A stretch of 64,000 nucleotides of DNA from Sphingomonas sp. PAMC 26621 (GCF_000251145.1 NZ_AIDW01000006.1:124001-188000), one strand, 5' to 3'. Shown: positions 1 through 10,416, counted from the first letter of the stretch. Program-made: numbers and translations. The notes: a model not told the origin generated them from the letters alone.

Positions 1-335
1 GGATGCGCCTTGGCATATCGGCCTACGACCCGACCCGCTGCGAGGATGCTCGCGCTGTTGAACACGTGCCCTTCCATCACATCGAAAGCGCCGACCACAA
101 GGGTCGCGTGAAATGCCGCCACGCGCAGGCACAAGGCGGCGATGGCCGAGGTGCCTGCGCTGGCGCGCGCCCGGATCGTCTCGGGGTCGTAGGAGTGACC
201 CAGCAGGAACGCCTCCGGGAAGAGCATGAGGTCGACCCCGTGCTCGTCCGCCCAGCGGAGTCGCTGCACGATCGCATCACCGGCACGGTGCGCGTCATCG
301 GGGATGCTGGGGCATTGAACGACGGCAATACGCAT
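1..335 (-). CDS. Carbon-nitrogen hydrolase (nitrilase superfamily), N-terminal part
   Basis: The first about 111 residues of a nitrilase-fold amidohydrolase; the rest lies outside the window. It starts MRIAVVQCPSIP, the usual first beta strand of the family. LFPEAFLLGHSY carries the expected catalytic Glu, and GRYAKAH carries the expected catalytic Lys. The catalytic Cys would lie beyond the window edge, so activity and substrate (nitrile, amide, carbamoyl) cannot be judged. The ATG at 335 directly precedes the first strand. A repeat-filled gap lies upstream. Confidence 0.8.
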   Translation of the reverse strand, partial: MRIAVVQCPSIPDDAHRAGDAIVQRLRWADEHGVDLMLFPEAFLLGHSYDPETIRARASAGTSAIAALCLRVAAFHATLVVGAFDVMEGHVFNSASILAAGRVVGRYAKAH

Positions 336-645
336 TGACGGGCGCTTTGCCCGTGATTGGACGCTCCTGCAAAGGCAGAGCCCTTTGCGGCCCGGAACAG
401 TCCCATCCTTGCGTCACCCCGGCCCCGTGCCGGGGTCCACCGTGACGCGATCCCCACGGTCAAGAACGCGAACCACGGTGGACCCCGGGACAAACCCGGG
501 GTGACGAAACGCGGGTCATGCTCTCTACCGGACCTCCGCAGACAAGCGCCCCCGCGCGGACCTGATTGCCACGCCGAATCCCTTGGCTATACCTTGGCTA
601 TCCAGTGTCGTTTCAACGACCTGACACCCGGGAGAACCATCCGTC
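336..645. repeat. Intergenic gap with two GTCACCCCGG-type palindromic repeats
   Basis: No gene is seen in this 310-base gap. It holds two facing copies of a palindromic repeat, at about 411-443 and 474-506. Each has a GC-rich arm (ACCCCGGC or ACCCCGGG type), a short loop and its complement, ending in GTGAC. The same element recurs across the window (about 3851-3944, 8371-8465, 12131-12160, 15687-15720), as REP-like elements do. Confidence 0.75.
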
Positions 646-3458
646 ATGACCGTCAAGCTCCTTGCGCTTTCGGGCGTCGCGCTCGCGACCTTTGCCACGC
701 CGGTTTTCGCGCAGGGGCCGACCCCCAAGCCCGCCCCGGTCGCGGATCTCGTCCGCCAGGTCGATATTCCCTACACGCAGTTCCGCCTCCCCAACGGCCT
801 GCGCGTCATCGTCAACACCGATCGCAAGGCGCCGGTCGTGGCGGTCAGCATCTGGTACAATGTCGGCTCCAAGTTCGAGACCAAGGGCAAGACCGGCTTT
901 GCGCATCTGTTCGAGCATCTGATGTTCAACGGCAGCGAGAATGCGCCGGGGGATTATTTCGATTACACCAAGGCGATCGGCGCGACTGATCTCAACGGCA
1001 CGACCTATTTCGATCGCACCAATTATTTCGAGACGGTCCCGTCGGCGGCGCTCGAGCGGACGCTGTTCCTCGAAAGCGACCGGATGGGCTATCTGCTCGG
1101 TGCGATCACCCCGGCGGTGGTCGACGAGCAGCGCGGCGTCGTCCAGAACGAGAAAAGGCAGGGGGACAATCAGCCTTACGGCCTCGTCGAGTACAAGCAG
1201 GTCGAGAACCTGTTCCCCGCGACCCACCCCTATGGCCACACGACGATCGGATCGATGGCGGATCTCGATACTGCGAGTGTCGAGGACGTGAAGAGTTGGT
1301 TCCGCGGCCATTATGCCCCCAACAATGCGGTGCTGGTGCTGTCGGGCGATATCGATGCGGCGAGCGCGAAGACGCTCGTTGCCAAATATTTCGGTGCGAT
1401 CCCGCGCGGACCCGAAAGCATCGTGCCTGCCGCCCCGGTGCCGACGCTCCCGGTCGCCAAATATGAGACGATGAAGGACCGCGTCGCCAACACGCGGATC
1501 TATCGCATGTGGGCGGTGCCGGGGCTCAACGACCCGGATTCGGTCGCGCTCGACGTTGCGGCGGGGGTGCTCGGCGGATTGTCGAGCAGCCGGCTCGACA
1601 ATGCGCTGGTCCGCAAGGAGAAGCTCGCGGTCAGTATGACCGCCGGCAACGAGAGCTTCGCGCAGGTCGGGATGTTCGTGGTCAGCGCGGACGTCCGGCC
1701 CGGGGTCGATCCCGCGCTGGTCGCCAAGCGGCTCGACGCGATCATCGCGGATCTCATCGCCACCGGACCGAGTGCGGACGAGGTCCAACGCGTCGCCACG
1801 CGCGATGCCGCGCGGACGATCGCGGGGCTTGAATCGACCGGCGGCTTTGGCGGCAAGGCGGTCGCGCTCGCGCAGGGCGAACTCTATTCGAACGATCCGG
1901 GCTTCTACAAGAAACAGCTCGTCACGCTCGCGGCGGAAACTCCGGCGCAGGTCAAGGCGGCGACCGCCAAATGGCTGTCGCGACCGGTGTACGGCCTGAC
2001 CGTCGTCCCCGGCGCGCGCGACGCCTATGTCGAATCGACCCCGCCCGCCAAGATTGTCACCGCGCCCGAGCCCGCGGTCAAGGGCACGCGCGGCACCCTG
2101 CCCGCGGTCGGCACGCTCGGCGAGCTGGTGTATCCGAAGATCGAGCGCGCCAAGCTGCGCAACGGGATCGAGCTGGTCTACGCACAGCGCACTGCGGTGC
2201 CGATCACCCAGGCCGCGATCAGCTTCGACGCGGGCGTCGCGGCGGACGTGCCCGGCAAGCTCGGCACGCAGCAACTGACGCTCGCGATGATGAGCGAAGG
2301 CACGACGACGCGCGACTCGATCGCGCTTGCCGAAGCCAAGGAGCGGCTCGGCGCGAGCATTTCGGCAGGGTCGAGCGCGGATCGCACGATCCTGACGCTG
2401 TTCACGCCAAGCGCGAACCTCGCGGCAGCAACCGAGCTGTTCGCCGATGTCGTCCGCAACCCGAAGTTCGACCCCGCCGAAGTCGCGCGGCTCAAGAACC
2501 AGCAGGTCTCGCGGATCGCCGCCGAGCTGACCAGCCCGAACGGTCTGGCGGCGCGGGTCTATCCCAGGCTCGTCTACGGCGCCGGCTCGCCTTATGCCAA
2601 GGCGATCGGCAGCGGCGACGCAAAGGCGGTGGCGACGCTCGGTCGGGACGATCTGGTCGCGTTCCAGCAGCACTGGATCCGTCCCGACACCGCGAGGATC
2701 TTCGTCGTCAGCGATCGCCCGCTTGCCGAGGTCAAGGCAGCGCTCGATGCGCGCTTCGGCGACTGGACCCCTACGGGCGCGCGGGGCACCAAGGACTTCA
2801 CCGCCGCCGCCACGCCGGCCACTCCGCGGATCGTACTGATCGACCGGCCGGATTCGCCGCAGTCGCTGATCGTTGGTGCGGCCCCGACCGCGCTCGTCGG
2901 GACCGACGACCTGCTCGGCGTCACCACCGCGAACGACACGCTCGGCGGCGATTTCACCGCGCGGATCAACATGGATCTGCGCGAGGACAAGCATTGGTCC
3001 TACGGCGTCAGCGGCGGGTTCCGGCGCGCGGAATATCAGACGCCCTATGTCCTCTCGGCCCCCGTCCAGGCGGATCGCACCGGGGATTCGATCAAGGCGC
3101 TGCAGGGGGACATCAAGGCGTTCCTGACGACCAAGGGGATCACCGCACCCGAGTTCGACCGGACGATCACCGATGCGATTCGCTCGCTCCCGGGGAATTT
3201 CGAGACGTCGGGCGCGGTGCTCGGGGCGATGCAGTCGAACGAGCTGTATCGCCGCCCGGACGATTACTACGCGACGCTCCCGCAAAAATATCGCGCAATG
3301 ACCGCGGCCGAGCTTGACGCTGCGGCACGCAAGGCGCTCGACCCCGCGAAGTCGTCTGGGTCGTGGTGGGCGATGCGAGCAAGGTCCGCGGCCAGCTTGA
3401 CAGCATCGGGCTACCGGTCGAGGTGGTGCCGGCGGCGTCCGTAGCGGACGTGCGCTGA
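646..3458 (+). pseudogene. M16 family zinc peptidase, frameshifted near the C-terminus
   Basis: A secreted two-repeat M16 (pitrilysin/insulinase-like) metallopeptidase. A Sec signal peptide spans residues 1 to about 23 (ending PVFAQG). The inverted zinc motif HLFEH is at residues 87-91 of the first repeat. The second M16 repeat starts near residue 500 and lacks the motif, as is usual. The open frame runs to 3444 but its last about 30 residues (SSGSWWAMRARS...) are not family-like. Shifting frame at about 3350 restores VVWVVVGDASKVRGQLDSIG and a stop at 3456-3458. One base is missing: GCGAAGTCGTC is read where GCGAAGGTCGTC is expected. Only the extreme C-terminus is affected, so the protein might still fold. 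Sequencing error is a live alternative. Confidence 0.85.
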
Positions 3459-3478
3459 GCTGATTCAGGAGAGATACG

Positions 3479-3781
3479 ATGGCTGCTGTCGATGGAAGCT
3501 GGGATACGATCGTCAAGTCGCCGCTGGGCGACCAGAAGGCAGTGCTGACCGTCAAGACCGACGGCGACAGCTGGACCGGAAGCCAGGTCGGCGCGATGGG
3601 CGCGGTCGACATCACCGACGGCAAGGTCGAGGGTGACACGATCAAGTGGACGATGTCGATCACCGTTCCGATGCCGATGAGCCTCGATTGCAGCGCGACC
3701 GCCGAGGGCGACACGCTGACGGGTTCGGTCGGCGCAGGCGCGTTCGGCAGCTTCCCGATGACGGGTACGCGCCAGGCGTAA
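3479..3781 (+). CDS. Small conserved hypothetical protein, beta-rich
   Basis: A 100-residue protein without signal peptide or membrane segment. It is rich in alternating beta-strand patterns (WDTIVKSPLGDQ, AVLTVKTDGDSWTGS) and resembles small lipocalin-like or DUF domains seen in sphingomonads. I cannot assign a function. A good ribosome-binding site (CAGGAGAG, about 3467-3474) precedes the ATG. It follows the M16 peptidase after about 20 bases and is probably co-transcribed. A clear hairpin terminator follows its stop. Confidence 0.75.
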   Translation: MAAVDGSWDTIVKSPLGDQKAVLTVKTDGDSWTGSQVGAMGAVDITDGKVEGDTIKWTMSITVPMPMSLDCSATAEGDTLTGSVGAGAFGSFPMTGTRQA

Positions 3782-3805
3782 CGCCGGCGCGGTCGTGCTG
3801 AAAGA

Positions 3806-3842
3806 CGGCCTGCTCTCTGCACGGAGAGCGGGCCGTTTTTTT
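3806..3842 (+). terminator. Rho-independent terminator after the M16 peptidase unit
   Basis: A GC-rich stem (CGGCCTGCTCTC pairing with GGAGAGCGGGCCG, loop TGCAC) is followed by seven T. It lies 25 bases after the stop of the small hypothetical gene and before the repeat pair ahead of the S15 hydrolase. Confidence 0.85.
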
Positions 3843-3850
3843 GTGCCTGC

Positions 3851-3944
3851 GGTCACCCCGGGCTTGTCGCGGAGGCCACCGTGCCACACACTCGCCGCAT
3901 CGGGACTGCGACCCGTGGACCCCGGCACGAGGCCGGGGTGACGG
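3851..3944. repeat. Palindromic REP-like repeat pair
   Basis: Two facing copies of the GTCACCCCGG-type repeat. The copy at 3915-3944 is identical over 30 bases to 12131-12160. The repeat ends only 15 bases before the start codon of the S15 hydrolase, so it forms that gene's immediate upstream region. Confidence 0.8.
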
Positions 3945-3959
3945 ATGGGGGAATGGGGC

Positions 3960-5855
3960 ATGAAGGCACATTGGTTGTTGGGCGCAGCATTGGCGCTCTT
4001 TCCCGCGACCGTCCAAGCGCAGAAATACGACGAACGCCCCGCCACGCTCGTGCCCGCGACCGAGGGTTTCAACTATGAGCGCCGCATCGTCGAGATCCCG
4101 ATGCGCGACGGGGTCAAGCTCCACACCATCATCCTGATCCCCAAGGGCGCGCACGACGCGGGCATCGTGATGACCCGCACGCCGTACAGCGCGGACGGGA
4201 TGACGGGGAAGGGCGGCAACAACGCCGATCTCGCCTCGAGCATCACCGGTTATGACAATGCGACCGACGTGATCGTCGAGGGCGGCTACATCCGCGTCGT
4301 GCAGGACGTCCGCGGCAAATACGGGTCGCAGGGCATCGCGATGATGAACCCGCCGCTCCACGACACCGCGCTCAACCCGACCCACACCGACGATTCGACC
4401 GACACTTACGACACGATCGACTGGCTGGTGAAGCACCTGCCCGAATCGAACCGCAAGGTCGGGATCATGGGGATTTCCTACGACGGCTTCCTGTCGCTGA
4501 TGCCGCTGATCGACCCGCACCCCGCGCTCGTGGTGGCGGTGCCCGAGAACCCGATGGTCGACGGCTGGCGCGGGGACGACTGGTTCCACAACGGCGCGTT
4601 CCGGCTCGGGATCGATTACATCTGGGAGCAGATCGCGACCCGCGACAATTCGTCGCCTTATGCGCGCACCACCTATGACGAATATGACTCCGCGATGCGC
4701 GCCGGGTCGGCGGGCGCGCTCGCCAAGGCGCACGGGCTCGACCAGATCGGTTTCTGGCGCAAGCTGTCCGCGCATCCGGCCTATGACAGCTTCTGGCAGG
4801 CGCAGGCGATGGATCAGGTGCTTGCGCGCTATCCGCTCAAGGTGCCGGTGATGCTCGTCCACGGCTTGTGGGACCAGGAGGATATCTACGGCGCGACCGC
4901 GGTGTACCGCGCGCTCAAGCCCAAGGATACCGCCGGCAACATGGTCTATCTGACGATGGGCCCGTGGTATCACGGCCAGCAGATCGACGAGGGCAGTGCG
5001 CTCGGCGACATCAAATGGGAGCAGGACACCGCAAAATGGTGGCGCCGCACCGTGCTCGCGCCGTTCCTCGCGCATTACCTCAAGGGCACGCCGATGGACG
5101 TCGCCCCCGTCACCGCGTTCCAGAGCGGCACCAACCAGTGGCAGCGTCTACCCGGCTGGTCCGCGCAGCCGGCGATGACCAAGCTGTTCCTCCAGCCGGG
5201 CGACGCGGTCGGCTTCGCGCCCGCGCCCGCAACCGCGCCGGTGCAGACCGCGGACTACGTCTCCGATCCCGCGCATCCGGTGACGAACGTCGCGCGCCCG
5301 GTCCGCCCGGTCGGCTATGAGGACAATCACTGGAAGGCGTGGCTGGTCGGCGACCAGCGGGTCGTCTCCAGCCGCCCCGACGTGCTGACCTTTACCGGCC
5401 CGGCGCTGACGCAGGCGGTGACGATCGCGGGGCAGCCGGTCGTCCATCTCACCGCCGCGACCAGCGGGACCGACAGCGACTGGGTGGTCAAGCTGATCGA
5501 CGTCTATCCCGACCAGGTCCCGAGCGATCCGAAGATGGGCGGCTATCAGCTCGCGGTCGGCATGGACATCTTCCGCGGGCGCTACCGCGAGGGGCTCGAC
5601 CATGCGGTGGCGGTCAAGCCCGGCGTCCCGCTGGCGTATAGCTGGGCCTTGCCGCATGCGAACCATGTGTTCCTGCCGGGGCACCGCATCATGGTGCAGG
5701 TCCAGTCGAGCTGGTTCCCGCTCTACGACCGCAACCCGCAGAGCTTCGTGCCGAACATCTTCTTCGCCAAGCCCGCGGACTACGTGAAGGCGACGCAGCA
5801 GGTGACGGTGAGCGGCCCGGACCAGAGCTATATCGCGCTGCCAGTGGTGCCGTAA
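3960..5855 (+). CDS. CocE/NonD (S15) family hydrolase, secreted
   Basis: An alpha/beta hydrolase of the X-Pro dipeptidyl-peptidase S15 / cocaine esterase type, 631 residues. A signal peptide ends near residue 20 (ATVQAQ). The nucleophile elbow GISYDGF places the Ser at about residue 173. HGLWDQEDIYGA supplies the Asp and PWYHGQQ the His. The C-terminal half is the jelly-roll domain typical of the family. ATG 3960 is preferred over the in-frame ATG at 3945 because GGGGGA (3947-3952) is well spaced for 3960 and the upstream ATG abuts the repeat. Substrate may be a peptide or ester; family members often cleave acyl side chains of antibiotics or alpha-amino acid esters. Confidence 0.88.
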   Translation: MKAHWLLGAALALFPATVQAQKYDERPATLVPATEGFNYERRIVEIPMRDGVKLHTIILIPKGAHDAGIVMTRTPYSADGMTGKGGNNADLASSITGYDNATDVIVEGGYIRVVQDVRGKYGSQGIAMMNPPLHDTALNPTHTDDSTDTYDTIDWLVKHLPESNRKVGIMGISYDGFLSLMPLIDPHPALVVAVPENPMVDGWRGDDWFHNGAFRLGIDYIWEQIATRDNSSPYARTTYDEYDSAMRAGSAGALAKAHGLDQIGFWRKLSAHPAYDSFWQAQAMDQVLARYPLKVPVMLVHGLWDQEDIYGATAVYRALKPKDTAGNMVYLTMGPWYHGQQIDEGSALGDIKWEQDTAKWWRRTVLAPFLAHYLKGTPMDVAPVTAFQSGTNQWQRLPGWSAQPAMTKLFLQPGDAVGFAPAPATAPVQTADYVSDPAHPVTNVARPVRPVGYEDNHWKAWLVGDQRVVSSRPDVLTFTGPALTQAVTIAGQPVVHLTAATSGTDSDWVVKLIDVYPDQVPSDPKMGGYQLAVGMDIFRGRYREGLDHAVAVKPGVPLAYSWALPHANHVFLPGHRIMVQVQSSWFPLYDRNPQSFVPNIFFAKPADYVKATQQVTVSGPDQSYIALPVVP

Positions 5856-5857
5856 CC

Positions 5858-5970
5858 TTCTCCCTCTCCCCGCTTGCGGGGAGAGGGTCGGGGAGAGGGG
5901 CAGTATCGTAGCGCAGCGCTGCTGGTCTGCCCCTCTCCCCGGCCCTCTCCCCTGAAGGGGAGAGGGAGAG
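5858..5970. repeat. Inverted-repeat element, CCCTCTCCCC hairpins
   Basis: Two hairpins of the form CCCTCTCCCC...GGGGAGAGGG flank a central inverted repeat (GGGGAGAGGGGCAG facing CTGCCCCTCTCCCC). The whole can fold as a cruciform. It fills the gap between the convergent S15 hydrolase and purK genes and may act as a two-way terminator. Confidence 0.75.
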
Positions 5971-5973
5971 GAA

Positions 5974-7041
5974 TCACCTACCCAATCGCGTGACATGCCC
6001 CATCTTGCGCCCGGGCCGCGTTTCCTTGCCGTACAGGTGCAGATGCGCGCCCGGCTCGGCGAGGATCTCCGCCCAGCGATCGGCGTCATGCCCGATCAGA
6101 TTCTCCATCGCGACGGTCGGTGCGGTCAGCGCGGTGTCGCCCAGCGGAAGCCCGCAGATCGCACGGATGTGGTTCTCGAATTGCGAACACGCCGCGCCCT
6201 CGATCGTCCAATGCCCCGAATTGTGGACGCGCGGCGCCATTTCGTTGAACACCGGGCCGTCCGCGCCCGCGAAGAACTCGCACGCCAGCACCCCGACATA
6301 GTCGAGCCGGTCCGCGATCCGCCCCGCAAGCGCCGCCGCCTCGCCCCATTGCGACGCGATTTCGGCGGGCGCGGGGAGGGTGGAGCGCGCGAGGATGCCG
6401 TCCTCATGCTCGTTCCACGGCGGCGGATAGCTCACCATCTGACCGTCGCCGCGACGCACCAGCAGGATCGAGAATTCGTGGCTGAAGGTGACGAACCCCT
6501 CGAGGATCGCGGGGCGCTGCCCGATCGCGTCCCACGCCGCGGCGACCTCGCCTGCGTCCATGATGCGGACCTGGCCCTTGCCGTCATAGCCCATGCGGAG
6601 CGTCTTGAGGATCGCCGGCGTCCCGATCTCCGCGACCGCCGCCTCGAGCTCGGCGAGCGTCTCGACCTTCGCCCAGGGCGCGGTGCGGCCACCGATCTCC
6701 CCGACGAACGCCTTTTCGCTCGCGCGGTCCTGCGCGATGCCGAGTGCGGCGGGGGCCGGGTGAACCGGCACCTTCGCCGCGAGATACTGGACGGGATCGA
6801 GCGCGATATTCTCGAACTCATAAGTGACGACATCCGCCGCCGCGGCGAATTCGTCGAGCACGATCCGGCTGTGATAATCCGCGCGGGTGAAGCTCGTCGC
6901 GGTCTGCGCCGCGACCGCTTCCTCGTCGGGTGCGAGGATGCGCGTGTGATAGCCGAGCTGCGCCGCGGCCACCGCGAGCATCCGCCCGAGCTGCCCGCCA
7001 CCCAGTATACCGATCGTCGAACCGGGGGGAAGCATCGTCAT
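5974..7041 (-). CDS. purK: 5-(carboxyamino)imidazole ribonucleotide synthase PurK
   Basis: ATP-grasp enzyme of purine synthesis that carboxylates AIR with bicarbonate to N5-CAIR, the substrate of PurE encoded just upstream. The N-terminus [11 protein letters not shown] is the family signature, followed by the ATP-grasp core ([18 protein letters not shown]) and [10 protein letters not shown]. Length 355 residues is normal. The ATG at 7041 overlaps the purE stop by 4 bases (ATGA), indicating translational coupling; longer in-frame starts would run into purE. Confidence 0.95.
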   Translation of the reverse strand: MTMLPPGSTIGILGGGQLGRMLAVAAAQLGYHTRILAPDEEAVAAQTATSFTRADYHSRIVLDEFAAAADVVTYEFENIALDPVQYLAAKVPVHPAPAALGIAQDRASEKAFVGEIGGRTAPWAKVETLAELEAAVAEIGTPAILKTLRMGYDGKGQVRIMDAGEVAAAWDAIGQRPAILEGFVTFSHEFSILLVRRGDGQMVSYPPPWNEHEDGILARSTLPAPAEIASQWGEAAALAGRIADRLDYVGVLACEFFAGADGPVFNEMAPRVHNSGHWTIEGAACSQFENHIRAICGLPLGDTALTAPTVAMENLIGHDADRWAEILAEPGAHLHLYGKETRPGRKMGHVTRLGR

Positions 7042-7517
7042 GCCGGATCGGTGGCGACGCCGTCGGTCTGCGCGGCGCGCCACGCCTGCAACCGTGCGGA
7101 CAGGTCGGGGTCGGACAGCGCGAGGATCGCGGCGGCGAGCAGCGCCGCGTTCTTCGCGCCCGCCTTGCCGATCGCGAGCGTGCCGACCGGAATGCCCGCG
7201 GGCATCTGGACGATCGAATACAGGCTGTCGACGCCCTTGAGCGTCTTGCTCTCGACCGGCACGCCGAGCACTGGAAGATGCGTCAGCGCGGCAGCCATGC
7301 CGGGCAGATGCGCCGCCCCGCCCGCGCCCGCGATGATCACCTTGAGCCCGCGTCCCGCCGCGCTACCCGCATAGTCGTACAGCCGGTGCGGGGTGCGGTG
7401 CGCGGAGACGACCTTGGCCTCCTGCGCGATGCCGAGCTCGTCGAGCAGATCGGCGGCGTGGCGCATCGTCTCCCAATCGGAAGTGCTGCCCATGATGATG
7501 CCGACAGAGGGTTCCAT
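7038..7517 (-). CDS. purE: N5-carboxyaminoimidazole ribonucleotide mutase PurE
   Basis: Class I PurE, 159 residues, rearranging N5-CAIR to CAIR in the cytoplasm. Motifs: GSTSDWETM (substrate loop), SAHRTP with the catalytic His, and [11 protein letters not shown]. First gene of a purE-purK operon with a 4-nt overlap. The stop at 7038-7040 is TGA. Confidence 0.95.
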   Translation of the reverse strand: MEPSVGIIMGSTSDWETMRHAADLLDELGIAQEAKVVSAHRTPHRLYDYAGSAAGRGLKVIIAGAGGAAHLPGMAAALTHLPVLGVPVESKTLKGVDSLYSIVQMPAGIPVGTLAIGKAGAKNAALLAAAILALSDPDLSARLQAWRAAQTDGVATDPA

Positions 7518-7647
7518 CGCGCGGGGTTAGCGGGCCGACGGCGCAAGAGCAACCATCCGCGTGACGGCTTAACCATAACGGTTGCGGAACCAATGGATGC
7601 GAGCACGAGTTAAGCGGATCAGTCTCACAGTACAGGGTGCTGCTTCA

Positions 7648-8292
7648 ATGAACCGCAAGATCTCTGCCATTTCCTGCGCCGCAATGTCGGCCGTTCTCTT
7701 CTTCGCGACGCCCGCGTTCGCCGAAGGCAAGGCCGACCGCGCGCGCGTCGCGATCGCCGCTGCGCAGGCCAAGATCGATGCCGCCAACAAGGTCGGCGCG
7801 ACCGGCGAGGTTCCCCGCATGCAGGCAGCCGCGCAGGCCGCGCTGCGCACCGCGCAGGAGGATCTTGCGCGCGGCGACAAGGAGCAGGCGATCGCCGCGG
7901 CGAACCACGCGTCCGAGCTGGCCGACACCGCCATCGGTGAATCGCAGCGCGCGCGGACCCAGGCGGCACGCGCCGCCAACGGTGAAGCGCGCGATGCCGC
8001 CGCCAACGCACAGGCCGATGCCGCCGCCGCCAACCAGCGCGCGGTCGCCGCAGAGCAGGCGGCGTCCGCCGCCGCCGCCGATGCAGCCGCCGCCCGCGCG
8101 ACCCCCGTCGTCGTCGCAGCCCCGGTCGCACCGACCACGACCGTGACGACCGAGACCGAGAAGGTCGCGACCCCCGCGCCGCGTCCCGCCGCCCGCCGTG
8201 TCGTCAAGCGCACCGTCCGCCACACCGCGGTACGCCCGGCACCCCGGACGGTCGAGAAGACGACCACCACGGTGAAGACCGAGGCCAACTGA
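7648..8292 (+). CDS. Alanine-rich periplasmic helical protein (DUF4398-like)
   Basis: A 214-residue exported protein. A signal peptide (MNRKISAISCAAMSAVLFFATPAFA) is followed by an almost uninterrupted Ala-rich helix with heptad character (about residues 25-140). The tail is basic and Thr/Pro/Val-rich (KRTVRHTAVRPAPRT). The pattern AAAQAKIDAANKVGATGE...A...ARGDKEQAIAAANHASELAD resembles DUF4398, a periplasmic helical domain of unknown role. The basic, Pro-rich tail could span or bind peptidoglycan; this is inference. The ATG at 7648 is chosen because the signal peptide begins there. Confidence 0.7.
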   Translation: MNRKISAISCAAMSAVLFFATPAFAEGKADRARVAIAAAQAKIDAANKVGATGEVPRMQAAAQAALRTAQEDLARGDKEQAIAAANHASELADTAIGESQRARTQAARAANGEARDAAANAQADAAAANQRAVAAEQAASAAAADAAAARATPVVVAAPVAPTTTVTTETEKVATPAPRPAARRVVKRTVRHTAVRPAPRTVEKTTTTVKTEAN

Positions 8293-8370
8293 GTTTCCCG
8301 AATTCCCGTCGCGCCGGGCGCACCCGGCATTCATCGACCTGCCAGTTTGTAGCGTATGGCGTTTCGCAGG

Positions 8371-8465
8371 TGGATGAACCCCGGCACCGGGCCGGGGCGG
8401 CGCGGAAGTGTTTTGTACCGCGTACCCGATATCATCGTCACCCCGGCCCCGCGCCGGAGTGACGC
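8371..8465. repeat. Palindromic repeat copies
   Basis: Two diverged copies of the ACCCCGGC-type palindrome lie between the helical protein gene and gpmA, which converge here. No gene is seen. The second copy ends 6 bases before the gpmA stop. Confidence 0.65.
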
Positions 8466-8470
8466 TCTGA

Positions 8471-9157
8471 TTAGCGCTCGTTCAGATAATAGCGATCCGT
8501 CGCCGCCAGCGTGTCGTCCAGTTCGTAGACGATCGGCTGTCCGGTCGGGATCTCCAGCGTGGTGATCTCGTCATCCGGGATACCCGAGAGATGCTTGACC
8601 AGCGCGCGCAGCGAATTGCCGTGCGCCGAGATCAGCACGCGCTGCCCCTCCTTCAACGCCGGCACGATCCGCGCCTCCCAATAGGGCAGGACGCGCGCGA
8701 TCGTGTCCTTGAGGCTTTCGGTCGCGGGAATGGCGATCCCGGCATAGCGGCGGTCCTGCGACAGGTCATACGCGCTGCCCGCTTCCATCGGCGGCGGCGG
8801 CACGTCGAAGCTGCGGCGCCAGATGTGGACCTGCGCCTCGCCATGCTTTTCCGCGGTCTCGGCCTTGTTGAGCCCGGTCAGCCCGCCATAATGCCGTTCG
8901 TTCAGGCGCCAGTCCTTCTCGACCGGAAGCCACAGCCGGTGCATTTCCTCGAGCGCGAGGTTGAGCGTCTTGATCGCGCGGGTCTGCAGCGAGGTGAAGC
9001 ACTGGTCGAAATCGAGCCCCTTCTCCGCCATCAACCGCCCCGCCGCGCGCGCTTCCTCGGCGCCCTTTTCGGTCACGTCGACGTCCCACCAGCCGGTGAA
9101 GCGATTCTCGAGGTTCCAGCTGGACTGGCCGTGGCGGATCAGGACGAGCGTTGGCAT
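8471..9157 (-). CDS. gpmA: 2,3-bisphosphoglycerate-dependent phosphoglycerate mutase
   Basis: Interconverts 3- and 2-phosphoglycerate in glycolysis through a phospho-His intermediate. The RHG motif near the N-terminus ([11 protein letters not shown]9 phosphorylated), NERHYGGL with the catalytic Glu, and [10 protein letters not shown] with the second His are all present. Length 228 residues is normal for GpmA. It appears monocistronic; a short palindromic repeat (about 9178-9205) lies upstream. Confidence 0.95.
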   Translation of the reverse strand: MPTLVLIRHGQSSWNLENRFTGWWDVDVTEKGAEEARAAGRLMAEKGLDFDQCFTSLQTRAIKTLNLALEEMHRLWLPVEKDWRLNERHYGGLTGLNKAETAEKHGEAQVHIWRRSFDVPPPPMEAGSAYDLSQDRRYAGIAIPATESLKDTIARVLPYWEARIVPALKEGQRVLISAHGNSLRALVKHLSGIPDDEITTLEIPTGQPIVYELDDTLAATDRYYLNER

Positions 9158-9267
9158 CAGGGGTTCTCCAATTTCACGGCACCCCGGCGCAGGCCGGGGC
9201 CGTCAGGTATTTCGGGAAAGGGTGGTACGGAAACGCAACGGTCCCGACCGTCGGAGGGGGGTGACGG

Positions 9268-10416
9268 CTAGATCCCGTCGATCATCTCCGCCAGCACGTC
9301 GAGGCAGGCATGCGCGAGCGTCTTCGAGCGTTCGCCCGACCAGCCGAATTCCGCGTCCGGGTTGGGATCGTGGTCCTTGAACGGCATTTCCAGCGTCATC
9401 GACACCGCGCCGAACCGTTCGGCGACCTGATTGGTCGACATCGACAGGTTCGCGCGGCCAGGGGCTGCCTTGTCATAGCCCTTGGCGGTCTGGAAATCGG
9501 GGGTCACCGCCTCGAGCCGCTGCCCGAACTCGGTATATTTCGCGCCCTGCGCCTCGGTCCACGAGGGAATCCCCTCGAACCCGGCGAAGAAGTTTGCGGG
9601 GATCGCCTCGTCACCGTGGACGTCCATCGCGAAGTCGACGCCGGTCCGGTCCATCGCCGCGAGCACGCACAGCACTTCGGGGCTCTTCTCGGGCGTCGGG
9701 GTGAGCCATTCGCGGTTGAGGTTCACCCCCGCCGCATTGGTGCGCAGATGCCCGCGGAACGACCCGTCGGGGTTCATGTTCGGGACGCAATAGAACGTCG
9801 CCTTCGCCAGCAGCGCGGCGGTGGCGGGATTGGCGGTGTCGGTCAGCCGCTCGAGCAGGCCTTCCATGAACCATTCCGCCATGCTCTCGCCCGGATGCTG
9901 CCGCGCGTAGAACCATATCGGCTTGGGGCCGGTACCGAGCTCGAGGCAATCGATCGACCGCCCGTCGAGCGTCTGGCCGAGTTCGTGGTGCGTCACGCCC
10001 GGCGCGAGCGCGATCCGCGCGACCAGGTCGTCGTGCCGTTCCATCGTATACGGCTGGAAATAGGCGAACCAGGCGAGGTCGCCCGTCCCGGTCCATTCGA
10101 ACTCGAGCACCCCGTCGACGTAGCGCGTCGGGATCATCCGCCAGTGGATCCGGTCGGTGCTGACGCGCACCTTGTAGCCCGGCCAGCCGAACGGATAGGC
10201 CGATCCGCCCGCGTTCAGGATCCGGAAGGTGCAGTTCGTCCCCTTCACGCCCGAGACGCGGAAGTGGAACCACTGATAGAAATCCGACTGGCGATCATGC
10301 GCGATGTTGAGATCGATCCGGGCGGCATGGCTGCCCCCCGAATCGATCCCGACCAGCTTGATGTTGCCGCTGTCGAAGGCGGCGGTAACGGCGATGGTGT
10401 TCTGGATGAGGCTCAT
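9268..10416 (-). CDS. M14 family zinc carboxypeptidase (cytosolic carboxypeptidase-like)
   Basis: A 382-residue metallocarboxypeptidase with the N-terminal beta domain typical of cytosolic carboxypeptidases (residues 1 to about 135), followed by the M14 catalytic domain. Zinc ligands are H and E of RQHPGES and H of DVHGDE. LRTNAAGVNLNREW holds the substrate-binding Arg/Asn-Arg, and TLEMPF the catalytic Glu. No signal peptide, so cytoplasmic. Eukaryotic relatives remove glutamates from tubulin tails; the bacterial substrate is unknown. Its ATG overlaps the lipoprotein stop upstream (ATGA), so the two form an operon. Confidence 0.88.
   Translation of the reverse strand: MSLIQNTIAVTAAFDSGNIKLVGIDSGGSHAARIDLNIAHDRQSDFYQWFHFRVSGVKGTNCTFRILNAGGSAYPFGWPGYKVRVSTDRIHWRMIPTRYVDGVLEFEWTGTGDLAWFAYFQPYTMERHDDLVARIALAPGVTHHELGQTLDGRSIDCLELGTGPKPIWFYARQHPGESMAEWFMEGLLERLTDTANPATAALLAKATFYCVPNMNPDGSFRGHLRTNAAGVNLNREWLTPTPEKSPEVLCVLAAMDRTGVDFAMDVHGDEAIPANFFAGFEGIPSWTEAQGAKYTEFGQRLEAVTPDFQTAKGYDKAAPGRANLSMSTNQVAERFGAVSMTLEMPFKDHDPNPDAEFGWSGERSKTLAHACLDVLAEMIDGI

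Noticed and set aside
613..3822. Long open frame on the minus strand across the M16 peptidase gene (about 1069 codons).
   Set aside because: It is antisense to a clear peptidase gene, very rich in Arg, and has no recognisable domain; long antisense frames are common in GC-rich DNA.
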